A stretch of DNA of 64,000 bases. Origin: Porticoccus sp963974675 (GTDB taxonomy: Bacteria > Pseudomonadota > Gammaproteobacteria > Pseudomonadales > Porticoccaceae). Numbering within the stretch: position 1 is the first letter of the stretch; each line of letters begins with the position of its first letter. The position numbers and the translations under genes were made by a program. The notes under the pieces are model-generated. The model searched no databases. It had not been told where the DNA came from and worked only from the letters and a program-made list of their open reading frames with translations. This document shows positions 28,815 to 38,154 of the stretch, in pieces. The stretch spans positions 33,588 to 97,587 of the forward strand of contig CAXBDQ010000008.1 of NCBI GenBank assembly GCA_963974675.1, in the 5' to 3' direction.

Positions 28815-29267
28815 GACAGGATTTTTTATAGTATTTAAGGACCCAGAATAGCCATTTTTTTAACCGGTCGGCTACTTCAGACTTATCCGTTTATGACATT
28901 CCTCCGGTACAAGCGGAGAATGCTGATCGAAGTGTCTTGGTTTGTAATACTTGCATGAGTCAGACTGAAAGCTCTGTGGCTATGGGCCCAGTCCATTGAC
29001 GTTGCTTGAATGACAGCGTATGGAGTCAGGTGCCAACAGTTCAGGTATGTCTGGGCGGATGCTGTCAGGGCTTGCCACAGAGGGCTGGCCGCAGGACCTG
29101 TTGGACATGCTCTACCTAAATGAGGAAATATTGGCCCGGGCAAAGCGGGGAACAGCTGTTCGAAACATTTCCCTGACCTCGAACCCCGAGAAGATTGAAG
29201 GCCGGGTCAGCGGTGTACGAATAGTTTATTGACCTAATATTTAAAGAATTCTAGTTAGGCTTATTGG
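28815..29267. other. Gap with possible remnants of a cysteine-rich gene
   Basis: No convincing intact gene is present. On the plus strand one frame reads through a segment ending VLVCNTCMSQTESSVAMGPVH (stop near 28998), and another carries VQVCLGGCCQG (about 29037-29070). A third frame, from 29020, gives 70 codons with a plausible hydrophilic end (DLLDMLYLNEEILARAK). Short Cys motifs in different frames with stops between them suggest a decayed metal-binding protein, but I cannot name its family. Confidence 0.3.
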
Positions 29268-29308
29268 AAAAAAATGCAGGAAAGGGGTCCAAACGTGAAC
29301 CACTTTCC
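29268..29308 (-). terminator. Terminator after the DUF1330 gene
   Basis: On the minus strand GGAAAG...CTTTCC, with an inner GGTTC/GACCC-like pairing, forms an interrupted hairpin followed, after four bases, by a run of seven T. It sits 17 bp beyond the stop of the DUF1330 gene. Confidence 0.6.
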
Positions 29309-29325
29309 TTTGTTCTGAGGGGAAA

Positions 29326-29652
29326 TCAGCTTTTCTTAAGGTAGGGGATGGTACCAGCAGCATCAGTATCATCGATTATATGAACAGTGCTAATACTTCC
29401 TTCCCTTCGTGATTTTCTAAACTCTTCATAATCGGGGTCGTTAAGAAAGGCTTGTGCAGCCTCCATAACGGGAAATTCAACCAGTGCTATCAGTGATGCC
29501 TTGCTGGTTTCTCCTTCCATGTTGACAATATTACCGCTGCGCGACAAATACTTTCCACCATGTTTATGAGCTATATCGTGAACGCTTGTAGCATATCCCG
29601 ATATCCAGGACTCATCAGTAACAACGACCTCAGCAATTAGATAAACAGGCAC
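29326..29652 (-). CDS. DUF1330 protein
   Basis: A 108-residue dimeric-ferredoxin-fold protein of the DUF1330 family. It starts MPVYLIAEVVVTD, has the central GKYLSRSG strand (about residues 33-40) and the LIALVEFPVMEAAQAFLNDPDYEEF motif (54-78) typical of the family. Such proteins are small, cytosolic and of unproven function. It is a single gene flanked by gaps; a hairpin terminator follows. Confidence 0.85.
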   Translation of the reverse strand: MPVYLIAEVVVTDESWISGYATSVHDIAHKHGGKYLSRSGNIVNMEGETSKASLIALVEFPVMEAAQAFLNDPDYEEFRKSRREGSISTVHIIDDTDAAGTIPYLKKS

Positions 29653-29730
29653 ATTTTTTCTCCAGTTTTAGGGGTGGATGATGGTTTCATATACGTAATT
29701 TATATTGAGACACAAGTTGTTTTTTCTATT

Positions 29731-30144
29731 CTAAATCTGTTGGATAGAAAAAGTAACGGCGATCCAGGCAAGATAAAGGATTACGCCGTATGTTGCGACA
29801 CGCCAGTTGGATTGAGTGTTGTAGTTTGTTGACCTTTGTATCGCCTCCTTTTCCATTTGTAATGAATTCACTATTTGATATGCAGCCAGTGAATAGAAGA
29901 AGGGGGTAATTATGCCGGGGATAATAGGGTTTATTCTGGGGGGTACTAATTGTAAGCACCCAATTAAAGCAAAAATAAATAGGACGCCATAGATAATGGT
30001 GTATGTTGCCTTTTGGGACTGGCCCATAGTTTTAAAGTTTTTCCAGATAAAATATAACATGGAAAATGGGCCGCAAAACAAGGAGCCAATAAAAACCTGA
30101 GGGGGGGAATACATTTTTAATTCATTGATGGTTATTTCATTCAC
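29731..30144 (-). CDS. Hypothetical four-helix membrane protein
   Basis: A 137-residue protein with four hydrophobic segments (roughly residues 17-35, 46-65, 73-92 and 117-135) and a Gln/Asn-rich loop before the last. The N-terminus (MNEITINELKMYSPPQVFIGSLFCGPFSMLYFIWKNF) puts a PP motif just before the first helix. I do not recognise a family with confidence. The codon use is more A/T-rich than in the housekeeping genes around it. Confidence 0.6.
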   Translation of the reverse strand: MNEITINELKMYSPPQVFIGSLFCGPFSMLYFIWKNFKTMGQSQKATYTIIYGVLFIFALIGCLQLVPPRINPIIPGIITPFFYSLAAYQIVNSLQMEKEAIQRSTNYNTQSNWRVATYGVILYLAWIAVTFSIQQI

Positions 30145-30341
30145 GGGTGGACTCTTTTTTAACCGACGGATAAACGCTTCGACTACTTATGGGTATAAAA
30201 AATATTGATAAGCAATGTGTGTTTACTGATAGGGATTATATGGATTAGTTATCTTATAGCAACGTGTCGAAAATTTTTATTGAAACTGAGGCCATGAAAA
30301 CTTTTATAAAAAAATATTAAGTAATGTTGCATGGCCTTTGT

Positions 30342-30764
30342 TTAAGGGGTTTTAATGAAAACACGATCTTTTCCTAAAAATTCTGGAGCCTGTACTGAGA
30401 GCACTTTCATTGGAATGGAAGATAAAATACGAACGGCGTGGGGAGTGTCTTCTGGTATTCGTAAGTAATCACCCGGTCCTATTTCAAAATGCTTTTCTCC
30501 CTGCTGAAATAGGCCTCTACCTTCTAATACATAGATGGTTTCCGTATGTTTAAGATGTTTGTGTAAGGGCACGTGCTGTTTTATAAAAATGACAAAGTCC
30601 GTTGAATTTTTATCGCTAGAGATTTTCTGCACATAAATGTTTTCAACGTTATCGGGTATGGTGATGTTAGATAATTTAAGTATCTCTGCCTGGCCTGGAA
30701 TTATTAAAAATAATGGTAGTGTTGACCAAAGCAGAGTGACGAGTAATGAGCGTTTGGTTTTCAT
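30342..30764 (-). CDS. Secreted cupin-domain protein
   Basis: A 140-residue protein with an N-terminal signal peptide (about residues 1-26, cleavable after GQA), then a single cupin-2 barrel. The metal-binding motifs are HKHLKHTETIYVLEGRG (two His and a Glu) and the second motif GPGDYLRIPEDTPHAV with its His. It is therefore a periplasmic, metal-binding beta-barrel. Enzymatic or binding role unknown. It lies alone, 262 bp from icd. Confidence 0.72.
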   Translation of the reverse strand: MKTKRSLLVTLLWSTLPLFLIIPGQAEILKLSNITIPDNVENIYVQKISSDKNSTDFVIFIKQHVPLHKHLKHTETIYVLEGRGLFQQGEKHFEIGPGDYLRIPEDTPHAVRILSSIPMKVLSVQAPEFLGKDRVFIKTP

Positions 30765-30938
30765 GAGTGTTTCGATCCATCCGATGGTTTAAAGATGTTA
30801 AAGCGGTATGTATAGCTTGGGTTAATGCATTTTATTTTGATAGGACTAACATTCACCTAAACGGGTTGTTTTTGTCAATGTTTGATCGTTTATATGTAGG
30901 GATTTTTGCTTTCAACTAGTCCATAGCAATAGCTCAAC

Positions 30939-30969
30939 AAAAAAGCCCCCAGTAAATTACAGGGGGCTT
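30939..30969 (-). terminator. Terminator after icd
   Basis: On the minus strand AAGCCCCC pairs perfectly with GGGGGCTT around an 11-nt loop and runs into TTTTTTGTTG. It lies 58 bp past the icd stop codon and is a standard Rho-independent terminator. Confidence 0.88.
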
Positions 30970-31026
30970 CGTAAGGAGTATTTAATAATGTCAGTTAGCT
31001 ATTTAATGACATTCGGCTTCAATGAG

Positions 31027-33276
31027 TCATGCCCTATAAGAGTTTAGGGCATTGCTCAGCAACTCATTTAAGGTTGTGCTAGGACGCATGGCTTTTTCAA
31101 GCTTTTCCGGATCCGGTTGATAGTAGCCGCCCATGTCAACTTTGTGTCCTTGGCAGGCAATGAGTTCATCCACAATACTTTGTTCATTGTCACTAAGTGC
31201 TTTTGCTAGAGCAGAAAAGGCAGATTGGAGTTCAGTATCTTTAGTTTGTGCGGCTAAAGCTTCGGCCCAATACAGCGCTAAATAGAAATGACTGCCTCGG
31301 TTATCTAGCTCTCTAACTTTACGCGATGGTGATTTTCCTGTTTCTAGGAGTTTTCCTGTGGCTTGATCCAAAGTGTCGGCTAAAATTTGTGCTTTAGGAT
31401 TACCTGTTTTGGCCGCGATATCTTCCAGTGAGACCGCCAGTGCGAGGAACTCACCGAGAGAATCCCAGCGCAAGTGACCTTCCTCCGCAAATTGTTGTAC
31501 ATGCTTTGGTGCAGAGCCGCCAGCCCCTGTTTCAAAAAGGCCGCCACCAGCCATCAGCGGTACAATAGACAACATTTTTGCGCTAGTGCCCAATTCTAAA
31601 ATTGGGAATAAGTCAGTGAGATAGTCGCGTAATACGTTGCCAGTGACAGAGATCGTGTCCTTACCGTGTCTTAGGCGTTCCATGGTGTATCGTATAGCTC
31701 TGTCCGGTGTCAGAATTTGGATGCGTAAACCTTTGGTATCATGGTCCTTCAGGTACTTTTCTACCTTCTTGATCATTTGTGCATCATGGCCACGTTTCTC
31801 ATCTAACCAGAAAATAGCAGGCATTCCACTTGCACGAGCGCGAGTAACAGCCAGTTTTACCCAGTCTTGGATGGGGGCGTCTTTTGCTTGGCACATGCGC
31901 CAGACATCACCTTTTTCAACATTTTCATGTTGAAGAATGACTTTGCCGCCTTGGTCGACGATGCGCATGGTGCCATCGGCAGGCACCTCAAAGGTTTTGT
32001 CGTGGGACCCGTATTCTTCAGCTTTTTGGGCCATCAGGCCGACATTAGGTACAGTGCCCATAGTGGTTGGATCGAAGGCATCGTGGTGCTTGCAGAAGTT
32101 GATGACCTCTTGATAGATTGTGGCATAACAGCTATCTGGTATAACCGCTTTGGTATCTTTTAGTTTTCCGTGAGCATTCCACATCATGCCGCCATTACGG
32201 ATCATGGCCGGCATAGAGGCATCTACAATGACATCGCTTGGTACATGCAGATTGGTGATGCCTTTGTCGGAGTCGACCATCGCCAGTTCAGGACGTGTCT
32301 CATAACAGCGACGAAATTCTCCTTCAACTTCTACGCGTTTGGAGTAGGGTAGTTTGTCGATTTTTCGTAATACGCTACCGATACCATCATTGGGGTCTAT
32401 ATCTAGCTCTGCCAATGTCTCTGCATATTTTTCAAAGGCATCTTTGTAATAAACGGTGACCGCATGGCCAAAGATAATGGGGTCGGACACCTTCATCATG
32501 GTGGCTTTAAGGTGTAGAGAGAACAGCATGTTGGCTTTTCTAGCGCCTTCCATTTCTTCATCTAAAAATTTACGAAGAGCCTTGGTGCTCATAAACATGG
32601 CGCTGATAAGCTCACCATCTTGAACGGCGATATTTTCTTTGAGTACGGTTACTTTTCCAGATTTATCCACTAGCTCGATATTAAGAGAGTCGGCCTTCTC
32701 CATCGTAGTAGCAATATCACTGTGATAGAAGTCGCCACTACGCATGTGAGCGACGTGAGTGCGTGATGATTGGCTCCACTTTCCCATAGAATGAGGGTGG
32801 TTGCGTGCATATTGTTTAACTGCCGCCGGGGCACGACGGTCTGAGTTGCCTTCTCGTAATACCGGGTTTACAGCGCTGCCCAATACTTTGGCATAACGCG
32901 TTTTGATAGCCTCATCTTCGGCAGTTTTGGGCGCTTCGGGGTAATCGGGAATATCGTAACCCTGGGATTTAAGTTCAGCGATCGCTTCTTGCAGTTGGGG
33001 GATAGATGCACTGATATTGGGCAACTTAATGATGTTGGCATTTGGGGCTTGCGTCAATTCTCCAAGCTCTTTGAGCGAATCAGATACTTTTTGCTCATCA
33101 GTTAATTTTTCGGGAAAGGTCGAAATGATACGTGAAGCGAGAGATAGGTCGCTGGTTTCAACGCTAACACCGGCAGCTGCAGAAAACGTATTAACGATGG
33201 GTAGTAAAGAGTAAGTTGCTAGCGCAGGAGCTTCGTCTGTTAAGGTGTAGATGATTTTGGATTTTTGTTCTGTCAT
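31027..33276 (-). CDS. icd: Monomeric NADP-dependent isocitrate dehydrogenase
   Basis: Converts isocitrate to 2-oxoglutarate with NADP+ in the TCA cycle. The monomeric type is about 740 residues, against about 415 for the dimeric enzyme, and this one is 749. Typical segments are the N-terminal KIIYTLTDEAPALATYSLLP and a later GSAPKHVQQF stretch. The start is placed at the ATG at 33276, which has AGAGGG 6 nt upstream; a longer frame beginning at 33321 adds 15 unrelated residues and no ribosome-binding site. A terminator follows at 30939-30969. Confidence 0.96.
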   Translation of the reverse strand: MTEQKSKIIYTLTDEAPALATYSLLPIVNTFSAAAGVSVETSDLSLASRIISTFPEKLTDEQKVSDSLKELGELTQAPNANIIKLPNISASIPQLQEAIAELKSQGYDIPDYPEAPKTAEDEAIKTRYAKVLGSAVNPVLREGNSDRRAPAAVKQYARNHPHSMGKWSQSSRTHVAHMRSGDFYHSDIATTMEKADSLNIELVDKSGKVTVLKENIAVQDGELISAMFMSTKALRKFLDEEMEGARKANMLFSLHLKATMMKVSDPIIFGHAVTVYYKDAFEKYAETLAELDIDPNDGIGSVLRKIDKLPYSKRVEVEGEFRRCYETRPELAMVDSDKGITNLHVPSDVIVDASMPAMIRNGGMMWNAHGKLKDTKAVIPDSCYATIYQEVINFCKHHDAFDPTTMGTVPNVGLMAQKAEEYGSHDKTFEVPADGTMRIVDQGGKVILQHENVEKGDVWRMCQAKDAPIQDWVKLAVTRARASGMPAIFWLDEKRGHDAQMIKKVEKYLKDHDTKGLRIQILTPDRAIRYTMERLRHGKDTISVTGNVLRDYLTDLFPILELGTSAKMLSIVPLMAGGGLFETGAGGSAPKHVQQFAEEGHLRWDSLGEFLALAVSLEDIAAKTGNPKAQILADTLDQATGKLLETGKSPSRKVRELDNRGSHFYLALYWAEALAAQTKDTELQSAFSALAKALSDNEQSIVDELIACQGHKVDMGGYYQPDPEKLEKAMRPSTTLNELLSNALNSYRA

Positions 33277-33932
33277 GTTATTCCCTCTGTGGCAGTTGCT
33301 GGCCGAATAGGATCGCCTCATCGTGAATAGCGGGTCTTTTGATGGCGATCTCTTGTTAATCCTGGATGCAGATTATACAGAAAAACACTATTATTTGATA
33401 GGTTGTAAAAAAACTACATAGTTAAAAAAGTAAGTTTTTTCTACTTTTAACATGATAGTTGCCGGTGTAGAGAAAATGTTTGTATGTGCTTGATGTATAT
33501 CATGCAGTAGCCAAGACAAAGAATAGCACCCAAAGTAAAGATGTAAAATTTATTCCTTTACCCTGATTTCTGGCTTTGTTTACATGGAGATACGGGATGA
33601 GAACGGCCACGCTAGAGTAAGAACTGTTGGCTATAGGGAAAAAATAGAGCGCGTGTGGGGATTTTCTAATGTCCTAGTGTTGGCTTGATGTGAGAGAGAT
33701 CTCAGCTAAACCATAGGGCATTGGCTTTTACTCAAGTCGTAAAAATAACCTAAGGAAGTGTTCTCACATTTGTTGGCATACGCGCAGTAGAAGCATTCTA
33801 GCTTTGTATGATTTTTCTATAAAGAAGGGTGGTGCTTGGGTAGATCGTAGCCAACACCTTAGCCAACGGGCTGCATAGCAGACCGGTCGCCGAGGTGTTT
33901 TACAGCTACTTTTTGTGCGCGAAACCTGAAAA
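33277..33932. other. Gap of about 650 bp between icd and the cold-shock gene
   Basis: No gene is convincing here. Two structured stretches stand out. At 33420-33452 GTTAAAA and TTTTAAC flank a T-rich loop. At 33853-33899 AACACCT/AGGTGTT encloses an inner CTGC-ATA-GCAG hairpin. The first could belong to the icd promoter region and the second could be a 3' structure of the csp transcript or a small RNA; neither is demonstrated. Confidence 0.4.
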
Positions 33933-34139
33933 TTAAACAGGTATAACGTTGTTCGCACATGGACCTTTTTGGCCCTGGCCTACTTCAAATTCTACTGCTT
34001 GGCCGTCATTGAGAGTAGCGTAACCGCCACCGTTTTTAATTTCTGAGTGGTGTACAAATAGGTCTTTACCGCCATCTTCTGGAGTAATGAAACCGAAACC
34101 TTTATCCGCATTGAACCACTTAACTGTACCTTTGCTCAT
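33933..34139 (-). CDS. Cold-shock-family RNA chaperone (CspA-like)
   Basis: A 68-residue single OB-fold protein. RNP1 is KGFGFI and RNP2 is DLFVHHSEI, following the usual MSKGTVKWFNADKGFGF opening. I prefer ATG at 34139 over the one at 34145: the sequence AAGAGAT lies about 8 nt before 34139 but abuts 34145. It binds single-stranded RNA or DNA and may melt mRNA structure. A long untranslated leader (to about 34250) is likely, as in other csp genes. Which Csp paralogue it is cannot be told. Confidence 0.92.
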   Translation of the reverse strand: MSKGTVKWFNADKGFGFITPEDGGKDLFVHHSEIKNGGGYATLNDGQAVEFEVGQGQKGPCANNVIPV

Positions 34140-34299
34140 ATTCATCTCTTTTATTTGGTTGTTGATGTATCGCAGTGTTCTGCGTCTGCATTATAACGTT
34201 ATAACAGTTAAAAACTACTGAACATAAAAATGGGTAATTAATACGCATAATATTGATGTTTTGAGCAGATAGGTAACGAGGAGATCTCAAGCTGATTTA

Positions 34300-35445
34300 C
34301 TACTTCTTTTTTAGCAAGATCCCTGATTCCAGATGGTGGGTATAGGGGAATTGATCAAACACCGCAAAACGTTCGATGTTGTGGGTTTCGCTAATCGACT
34401 CCAGGTTAGATTTAAGTGTTGTTGGGTTACAGGATATATAAAGGATGTTGTCGAAGCGTTTAACTAAGTCTATCGTGGCACCATCAAGCCCGGCGCGTGG
34501 TGGATCTACAAAGATTGTACCGAAGTTATAGCTGTCCAAGTCGATATTTTTCAGGCGGCGGAAGGGGCGAACACCCTTTAGAGCTTCGGTCAGTTCTTCG
34601 CTGGACATACGAACAATGGCGACATTGTTTACATGGTTAGCTTCTAGATTGTATTGCGCTGATCGCACAGATATCTTTGAAATTTCAGTGGCCAGAACTT
34701 TGTTAAAGCTTTGTGCCAGCACACAGGTAAAGTTACCATTGCCACAATATAGCTCTAATAGATCACCACTACATTGGGTACTTTGGAGCAGTGCCCAGCT
34801 GAGCATTTTCTGATTGACCCCGGCATTAGGTTGAGTAAAGCCAGTTTCCACTTGTTGATAGTGATAATCTTTTCCGGAGACGTGAAGCTTTTCTATCACG
34901 AAATCTCGACCTATTACTGCCTTTTGTTTACGACTGCGTCCGATAATGGCTGCCCCTAGTTGTTGCTGGAGGTTCAGTGCTGCTTGTTGCCAGTCATCAT
35001 TCAAAGATTTGTGATAGATAAGAGTGATCAGTGCTTCTCCACTTAATGTGGTGAGGAACTCGGCAGAAAATAGGCGTCTGCTCAGCAGCTCATTAGCATT
35101 GATTTCTGATAGTAGAAGCGGCATCAGGCTGTTTATCTGTTGTGAGCCGATGGGGAAGTTTTGAATAATGTAAGGACGCTTTTCGCCGGGTTGATTCATG
35201 GCGTAGTGAGCAGATCCATTTTCATGCCAGATGCGGAATTCTGCCCGCATTCTGAAATGCAGTGGTTCTGATGTATGGATATCAACTTTTGGTAGTGTCA
35301 ATCCACTAAACGCTGTGTTTAGTTCAGTCAGTTTTTCATCGAGTTGCTGGTGATAATTATCAGGGTTGATCTGTTGCAATGCGCCGTCTCCATTATAGAG
35401 GCGCATTATACTGATTTCACGGCTAAAGGCTTTATGGGTCTTCAT
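34300..35445 (-). CDS. trmA: tRNA (uracil-54-C5)-methyltransferase TrmA
   Basis: Makes ribothymidine at position 54 of tRNA with SAM. The 381-residue protein has the family features: an N-terminal binding domain, SAM motif LLELYCGNGNFT, the DPPRAGLD segment and the catalytic Cys in LYISCNPTTLKSNL. E. coli TrmA is 366 residues and begins nearer the second methionine (35406), so the true start may be there; neither start has a strong ribosome-binding site. The gene follows the 115-residue unknown protein by 17 bp. Confidence 0.94.
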   Translation of the reverse strand: MKTHKAFSREISIMRLYNGDGALQQINPDNYHQQLDEKLTELNTAFSGLTLPKVDIHTSEPLHFRMRAEFRIWHENGSAHYAMNQPGEKRPYIIQNFPIGSQQINSLMPLLLSEINANELLSRRLFSAEFLTTLSGEALITLIYHKSLNDDWQQAALNLQQQLGAAIIGRSRKQKAVIGRDFVIEKLHVSGKDYHYQQVETGFTQPNAGVNQKMLSWALLQSTQCSGDLLELYCGNGNFTCVLAQSFNKVLATEISKISVRSAQYNLEANHVNNVAIVRMSSEELTEALKGVRPFRRLKNIDLDSYNFGTIFVDPPRAGLDGATIDLVKRFDNILYISCNPTTLKSNLESISETHNIERFAVFDQFPYTHHLESGILLKKK

Positions 35446-35462
35446 GCAAAAGAGGCTACGGC

Positions 35463-35810
35463 TTACTTTCCAGATTTTTTACGTAACTGCCTTTGTGTTT
35501 CGAGATAGCGGGGCAGCGGGCCTATGTCTTCATAGATTTCATCCCCTTCTTCTATGCGAATAACAGTAGAGCCTGGTATGTAAGGCATCTCTGCTTCCAG
35601 CGCTTCCAGTGCTTCGTGGAGAAGGTGGCCACTGATTTCGTCCTCAGGGAGTTGGTAGAGTTCAGATAATGCCTTGATTTTGATCAGGTCGGGTTCATGC
35701 ATGGCGATTTTTGTGGCGATTAGATCAGAGTTTTCAGCCGATCGCTTCTCCCATCCATTTAGAAGTTGGGAAAAACCTTGTTGAGTTTTTTTACTATCGT
35801 GATAAGTCAT
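35463..35810 (-). CDS. Conserved hypothetical protein (LPY..G...EEGDxxYEDIGPxPR type)
   Basis: A 115-residue soluble protein with a short helical N-terminus and a conserved C-terminal block, LPEDEISGHLLHEALEALEA then PYIPGSTVIRIEEGDEIYED and IGPLPRYLE. Pseudomonas homologues carry, as I recall, a 'type 1 pili tip component' label that nothing here supports. The ATG at 35810 follows TGAGG; a longer frame from 35834 adds eight residues without a better site. It is upstream of trmA and probably shares its transcript. Confidence 0.7.
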   Translation of the reverse strand: MTYHDSKKTQQGFSQLLNGWEKRSAENSDLIATKIAMHEPDLIKIKALSELYQLPEDEISGHLLHEALEALEAEMPYIPGSTVIRIEEGDEIYEDIGPLPRYLETQRQLRKKSGK

Positions 35811-35994
35811 TGATACCTCATTTTTACAGTACATGGATTATATCGTTTTCGCCTTATGGTTTTAAGGCCATGCTTTCATTGGTGTGATCTTACTATCATG
35901 GCCCTAATGTCATGGTTATAACATCATATTACTAAGGTAGATCGTCTAGAATGAAAATAGTTTTATATGATGGTAGTAGGCGGAGGGGTCGTTA

Positions 35995-36411
35995 ATGGTT
36001 CAGGCGATAAATATGAGTATTAGCGTTGTCATTACCGGGCAGGGTTTACACGATATCACCCGTAGAGTAGGCGCTGCTGTGGGTTCTGCTGGGGTGAAAG
36101 AAGGTCTGTGTACCCTATTTATCCAGCATACCTCAGCCAGCTTACTGATTCAGGAAAATTATGACCCTTCGGCTAGGGTGGATTTGGAAAACTGGCTTAA
36201 TAGGCTGGTGCCGGAGAACGATCCTCTCTATACGCACACCCTCGAAGGTGCGGATGATATGCCAGCACATATTAAATCGGCATTGACGGCCTCATCATTG
36301 TCGATTCCTGTGATCAATGGCCAGTTGGCGCTGGGAACATGGCAGGGGGTTTTCCTTTGGGAGCACCGCCGTCAATCAAGTGTGCGAAAAGTACTAGTAC
36401 ACATTGGTTGA
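35995..36411 (+). CDS. yjbQ: YjbQ-family (UPF0047) protein
   Basis: A 138-residue protein of the UPF0047 family; members have been reported to show weak thiamine-phosphate synthase activity and form trimers. Signature parts are LCTLFIQHTSASLLIQENYDPSARVDLE in two pieces (about 43-70), the GADDMPAHIKSALT motif with its conserved Asp and His, and the C-terminal GTWQGVFLWEHR. A GGAGGGG ribosome-binding sequence precedes the ATG. It is a single gene between divergent and co-directional neighbours. Confidence 0.9.
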   Translation: MVQAINMSISVVITGQGLHDITRRVGAAVGSAGVKEGLCTLFIQHTSASLLIQENYDPSARVDLENWLNRLVPENDPLYTHTLEGADDMPAHIKSALTASSLSIPVINGQLALGTWQGVFLWEHRRQSSVRKVLVHIG

Positions 36412-36599
36412 TATATTTCCGATCGATAAAAGATATTTTGTTACTTTCTTCTACCACCTACAAAACAGCGACTATACTTTATATGCGTTGATGGCATTCG
36501 TTGGCGGTTTAGTTGTTTGTCTGTCCTTTGAGTCATCGACTCTTCTTTTAGGCTTATGAGGTGATATATACCTCAAAATGGTAGCGAGAGGGCGGTGTT

Positions 36600-37154
36600 A
36601 TGAGACGACACTATTATATTAGCGATGATTTGGACGACCTGGAGTCCATAGAGAAAGAGCTGGAAAGTCAGGGTATAACTACTCCACAAATTCATGTATT
36701 AAGTCGAGATGATAAGGGCGTTCAAGAGCATCACCTAAACAAGGTGAATTCTTTTATGAAGAATGATGTTGTGCACTCGACAATAATAGCGGCTTTGTTC
36801 GGTTTTCTGTGTGCCGTATTGGTGCTAGCGGTTGCTCAATTTTCAGGTGTGACTGAAGCGGTGGGCTGGATTCCCTTTATCTTTTTGGCAGTTGTGGTGA
36901 TGGGCATTATTACTTGGGAAGGTGGTATGTGGGGTATTCAGAAACCTAACATTCATTTTAAACGTTTTCAAAAGGCACTGAAGTCGGGTAAACATATACT
37001 CTATGTGGAAGTAAAAAAAGACCAAGAGGCTGTCTTGGCAACAGTTACGGATAATCACTCACAGTTGTTAGCCGCGGGGGTTGAGGATGCCGCAACTGGG
37101 CTGTTAATTAGTACTGAAAATAGTGCCCGTTATTTTGTTAAATGGGCGCCATGA
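36600..37154 (+). CDS. Hypothetical two-helix membrane protein
   Basis: A 184-residue protein. The first 60 residues form a soluble alpha/beta domain (RHYYISDDLDDLESIEKELE, then IHVLSRDD) that resembles general-stress or DUF1269-like domains which read out as ferredoxin folds. Two membrane helices follow (about 61-82 and 88-110) and then a soluble C-terminal domain. A GAGAGGG ribosome-binding sequence is present. Function unknown. Confidence 0.65.
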   Translation: MRRHYYISDDLDDLESIEKELESQGITTPQIHVLSRDDKGVQEHHLNKVNSFMKNDVVHSTIIAALFGFLCAVLVLAVAQFSGVTEAVGWIPFIFLAVVVMGIITWEGGMWGIQKPNIHFKRFQKALKSGKHILYVEVKKDQEAVLATVTDNHSQLLAAGVEDAATGLLISTENSARYFVKWAP

Positions 37155-37213
37155 TAGATGGGCCGCAGAGAAGAGCTTTAGGCTCATTTATATAAAGTAA
37201 TCAATATAAATAT

Positions 37214-37260
37214 CAACTTCCCCTCTAATTCTAGATAAAAAAATCTATGGGGGGAAGTTG
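37214..37260. repeat. Nested hairpin between convergent genes
   Basis: CAACTTCCCC (37214-37223) and GGGGAAGTTG (37251-37260) are perfect 10-bp inverted arms; inside them TAGAT and ATCTA (37232-37247) form a second helix around an A-run. It sits between the convergent membrane-protein gene and the pterin dehydratase gene. No T-run follows the outer stem on either strand, so a Rho-independent terminator is possible but not typical. Confidence 0.55.
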
Positions 37261-37266
37261 GTACGT

Positions 37267-37662
37267 TTACCTGCGAGTGGGCTGATTCAATAGTTTGTCG
37301 GTACGAGAGGCCATAATAAAATCGTTTCGGTGCAATCCGCCAATTTTGTGAGTCCACCAGGTTACTGTAACCTTTCCCCATTCCACCAGTATCGCTGGGT
37401 GATGATTGGCTGACTCGGCCAATTCACCAACGTTGTTGGCAAACGCCAGTGCTTCCACAAAATTTTTAACGCTGAACTGCCGTTCCAGTTGAAGAACACC
37501 ATCACGATTTTCTATCTGCCACAAGGGAAGTTCTTTTAGCAGTGTACCTAATTCTTCCTCTGATACTTTGGGGGCTCTAGGGTGGCAAGCTTCACAAATT
37601 TCTTGTGATAGAGAATCATCACTTGATGATCCGCTTGTGGATGATTCATTGATAGGTGACAC
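37267..37662 (-). CDS. phhB: Pterin-4a-carbinolamine dehydratase
   Basis: Dehydrates 4a-hydroxytetrahydropterin in the recycling of the phenylalanine-hydroxylase cofactor. The 131-residue protein has the PCD core with the motif NHHPAILVEWGKVTVTWWTHKIGGLH (two pieces, about residues 84-110) and the preceding VEALAFANNVGELAE helix. The first 30 residues are Ser-rich and lack similarity to the core, so a later start is possible, although the chosen ATG is preceded by a GGAGG sequence. No phhA is in this window. Confidence 0.88.
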   Translation of the reverse strand: MSPINESSTSGSSSDDSLSQEICEACHPRAPKVSEEELGTLLKELPLWQIENRDGVLQLERQFSVKNFVEALAFANNVGELAESANHHPAILVEWGKVTVTWWTHKIGGLHRNDFIMASRTDKLLNQPTRR

Positions 37663-37822
37663 GGTGACCTCCAGTATAAACAGTGTTTGTTGGGTTGGTT
37701 ATAGCAGTGTTTGTGATTCTTATACGAGCCGTTATGTAGTGTATTCTGGGTGCTAAGTATAAGAAAATCTAGCGATTATGTATAAGAAAGATGAGTTCGA
37801 CGATTACGTTACTGATCGTCGC

Positions 37823-38131
37823 TTACAAGCAGTTTTTTGGTTTAGGTAGGCCAGCAATTTTAGCGGTAATTTTTGCCGGACTGGGTGGGAATAACTGCAT
37901 TAGGTAGATACTGCGGGCCTTACTAATATCCAAGTGTGTGGCAATTGATTTGATAAGCGGCCGCATGGATGGTGAGAAGCCGTAATCATCATAGAACTGA
38001 CGAGCTACCAGTAGGATTTCAAAATGTTCTTCTGTGAGTTCAACCTTCTCCTCGATAGCAAGCTGCCTGGCTGTTATTTCAGACCAGGCAGCAAGATTTT
38101 TGAGATAGTTGTCGGGTTGTCTGTCTTTCAC
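37823..38131 (-). CDS. tusE: Sulfur relay protein TusE/DsrC family
   Basis: A 102-residue acceptor protein of the tRNA 2-thiouridine sulfur relay. The DsrC/TusE fold is recognisable from WSEITARQLAIEEKVELTEEHFEILLVAR (two pieces, about 15-43), DYGFSPSMRPLIKSIA and the C-terminal GLPKPKNCL with the essential penultimate Cys. It starts with GTG at 38131; an in-frame TGA a few codons upstream rules out a longer N-terminus. TusE here is about 8 residues shorter than usual. It follows yccA by 23 bp. tusB, tusC and tusD are not adjacent. Confidence 0.85.
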   Translation of the reverse strand: MKDRQPDNYLKNLAAWSEITARQLAIEEKVELTEEHFEILLVARQFYDDYGFSPSMRPLIKSIATHLDISKARSIYLMQLFPPSPAKITAKIAGLPKPKNCL

Positions 38132-38154
38132 TAAGTTCCAGTTACTGGGTCACT

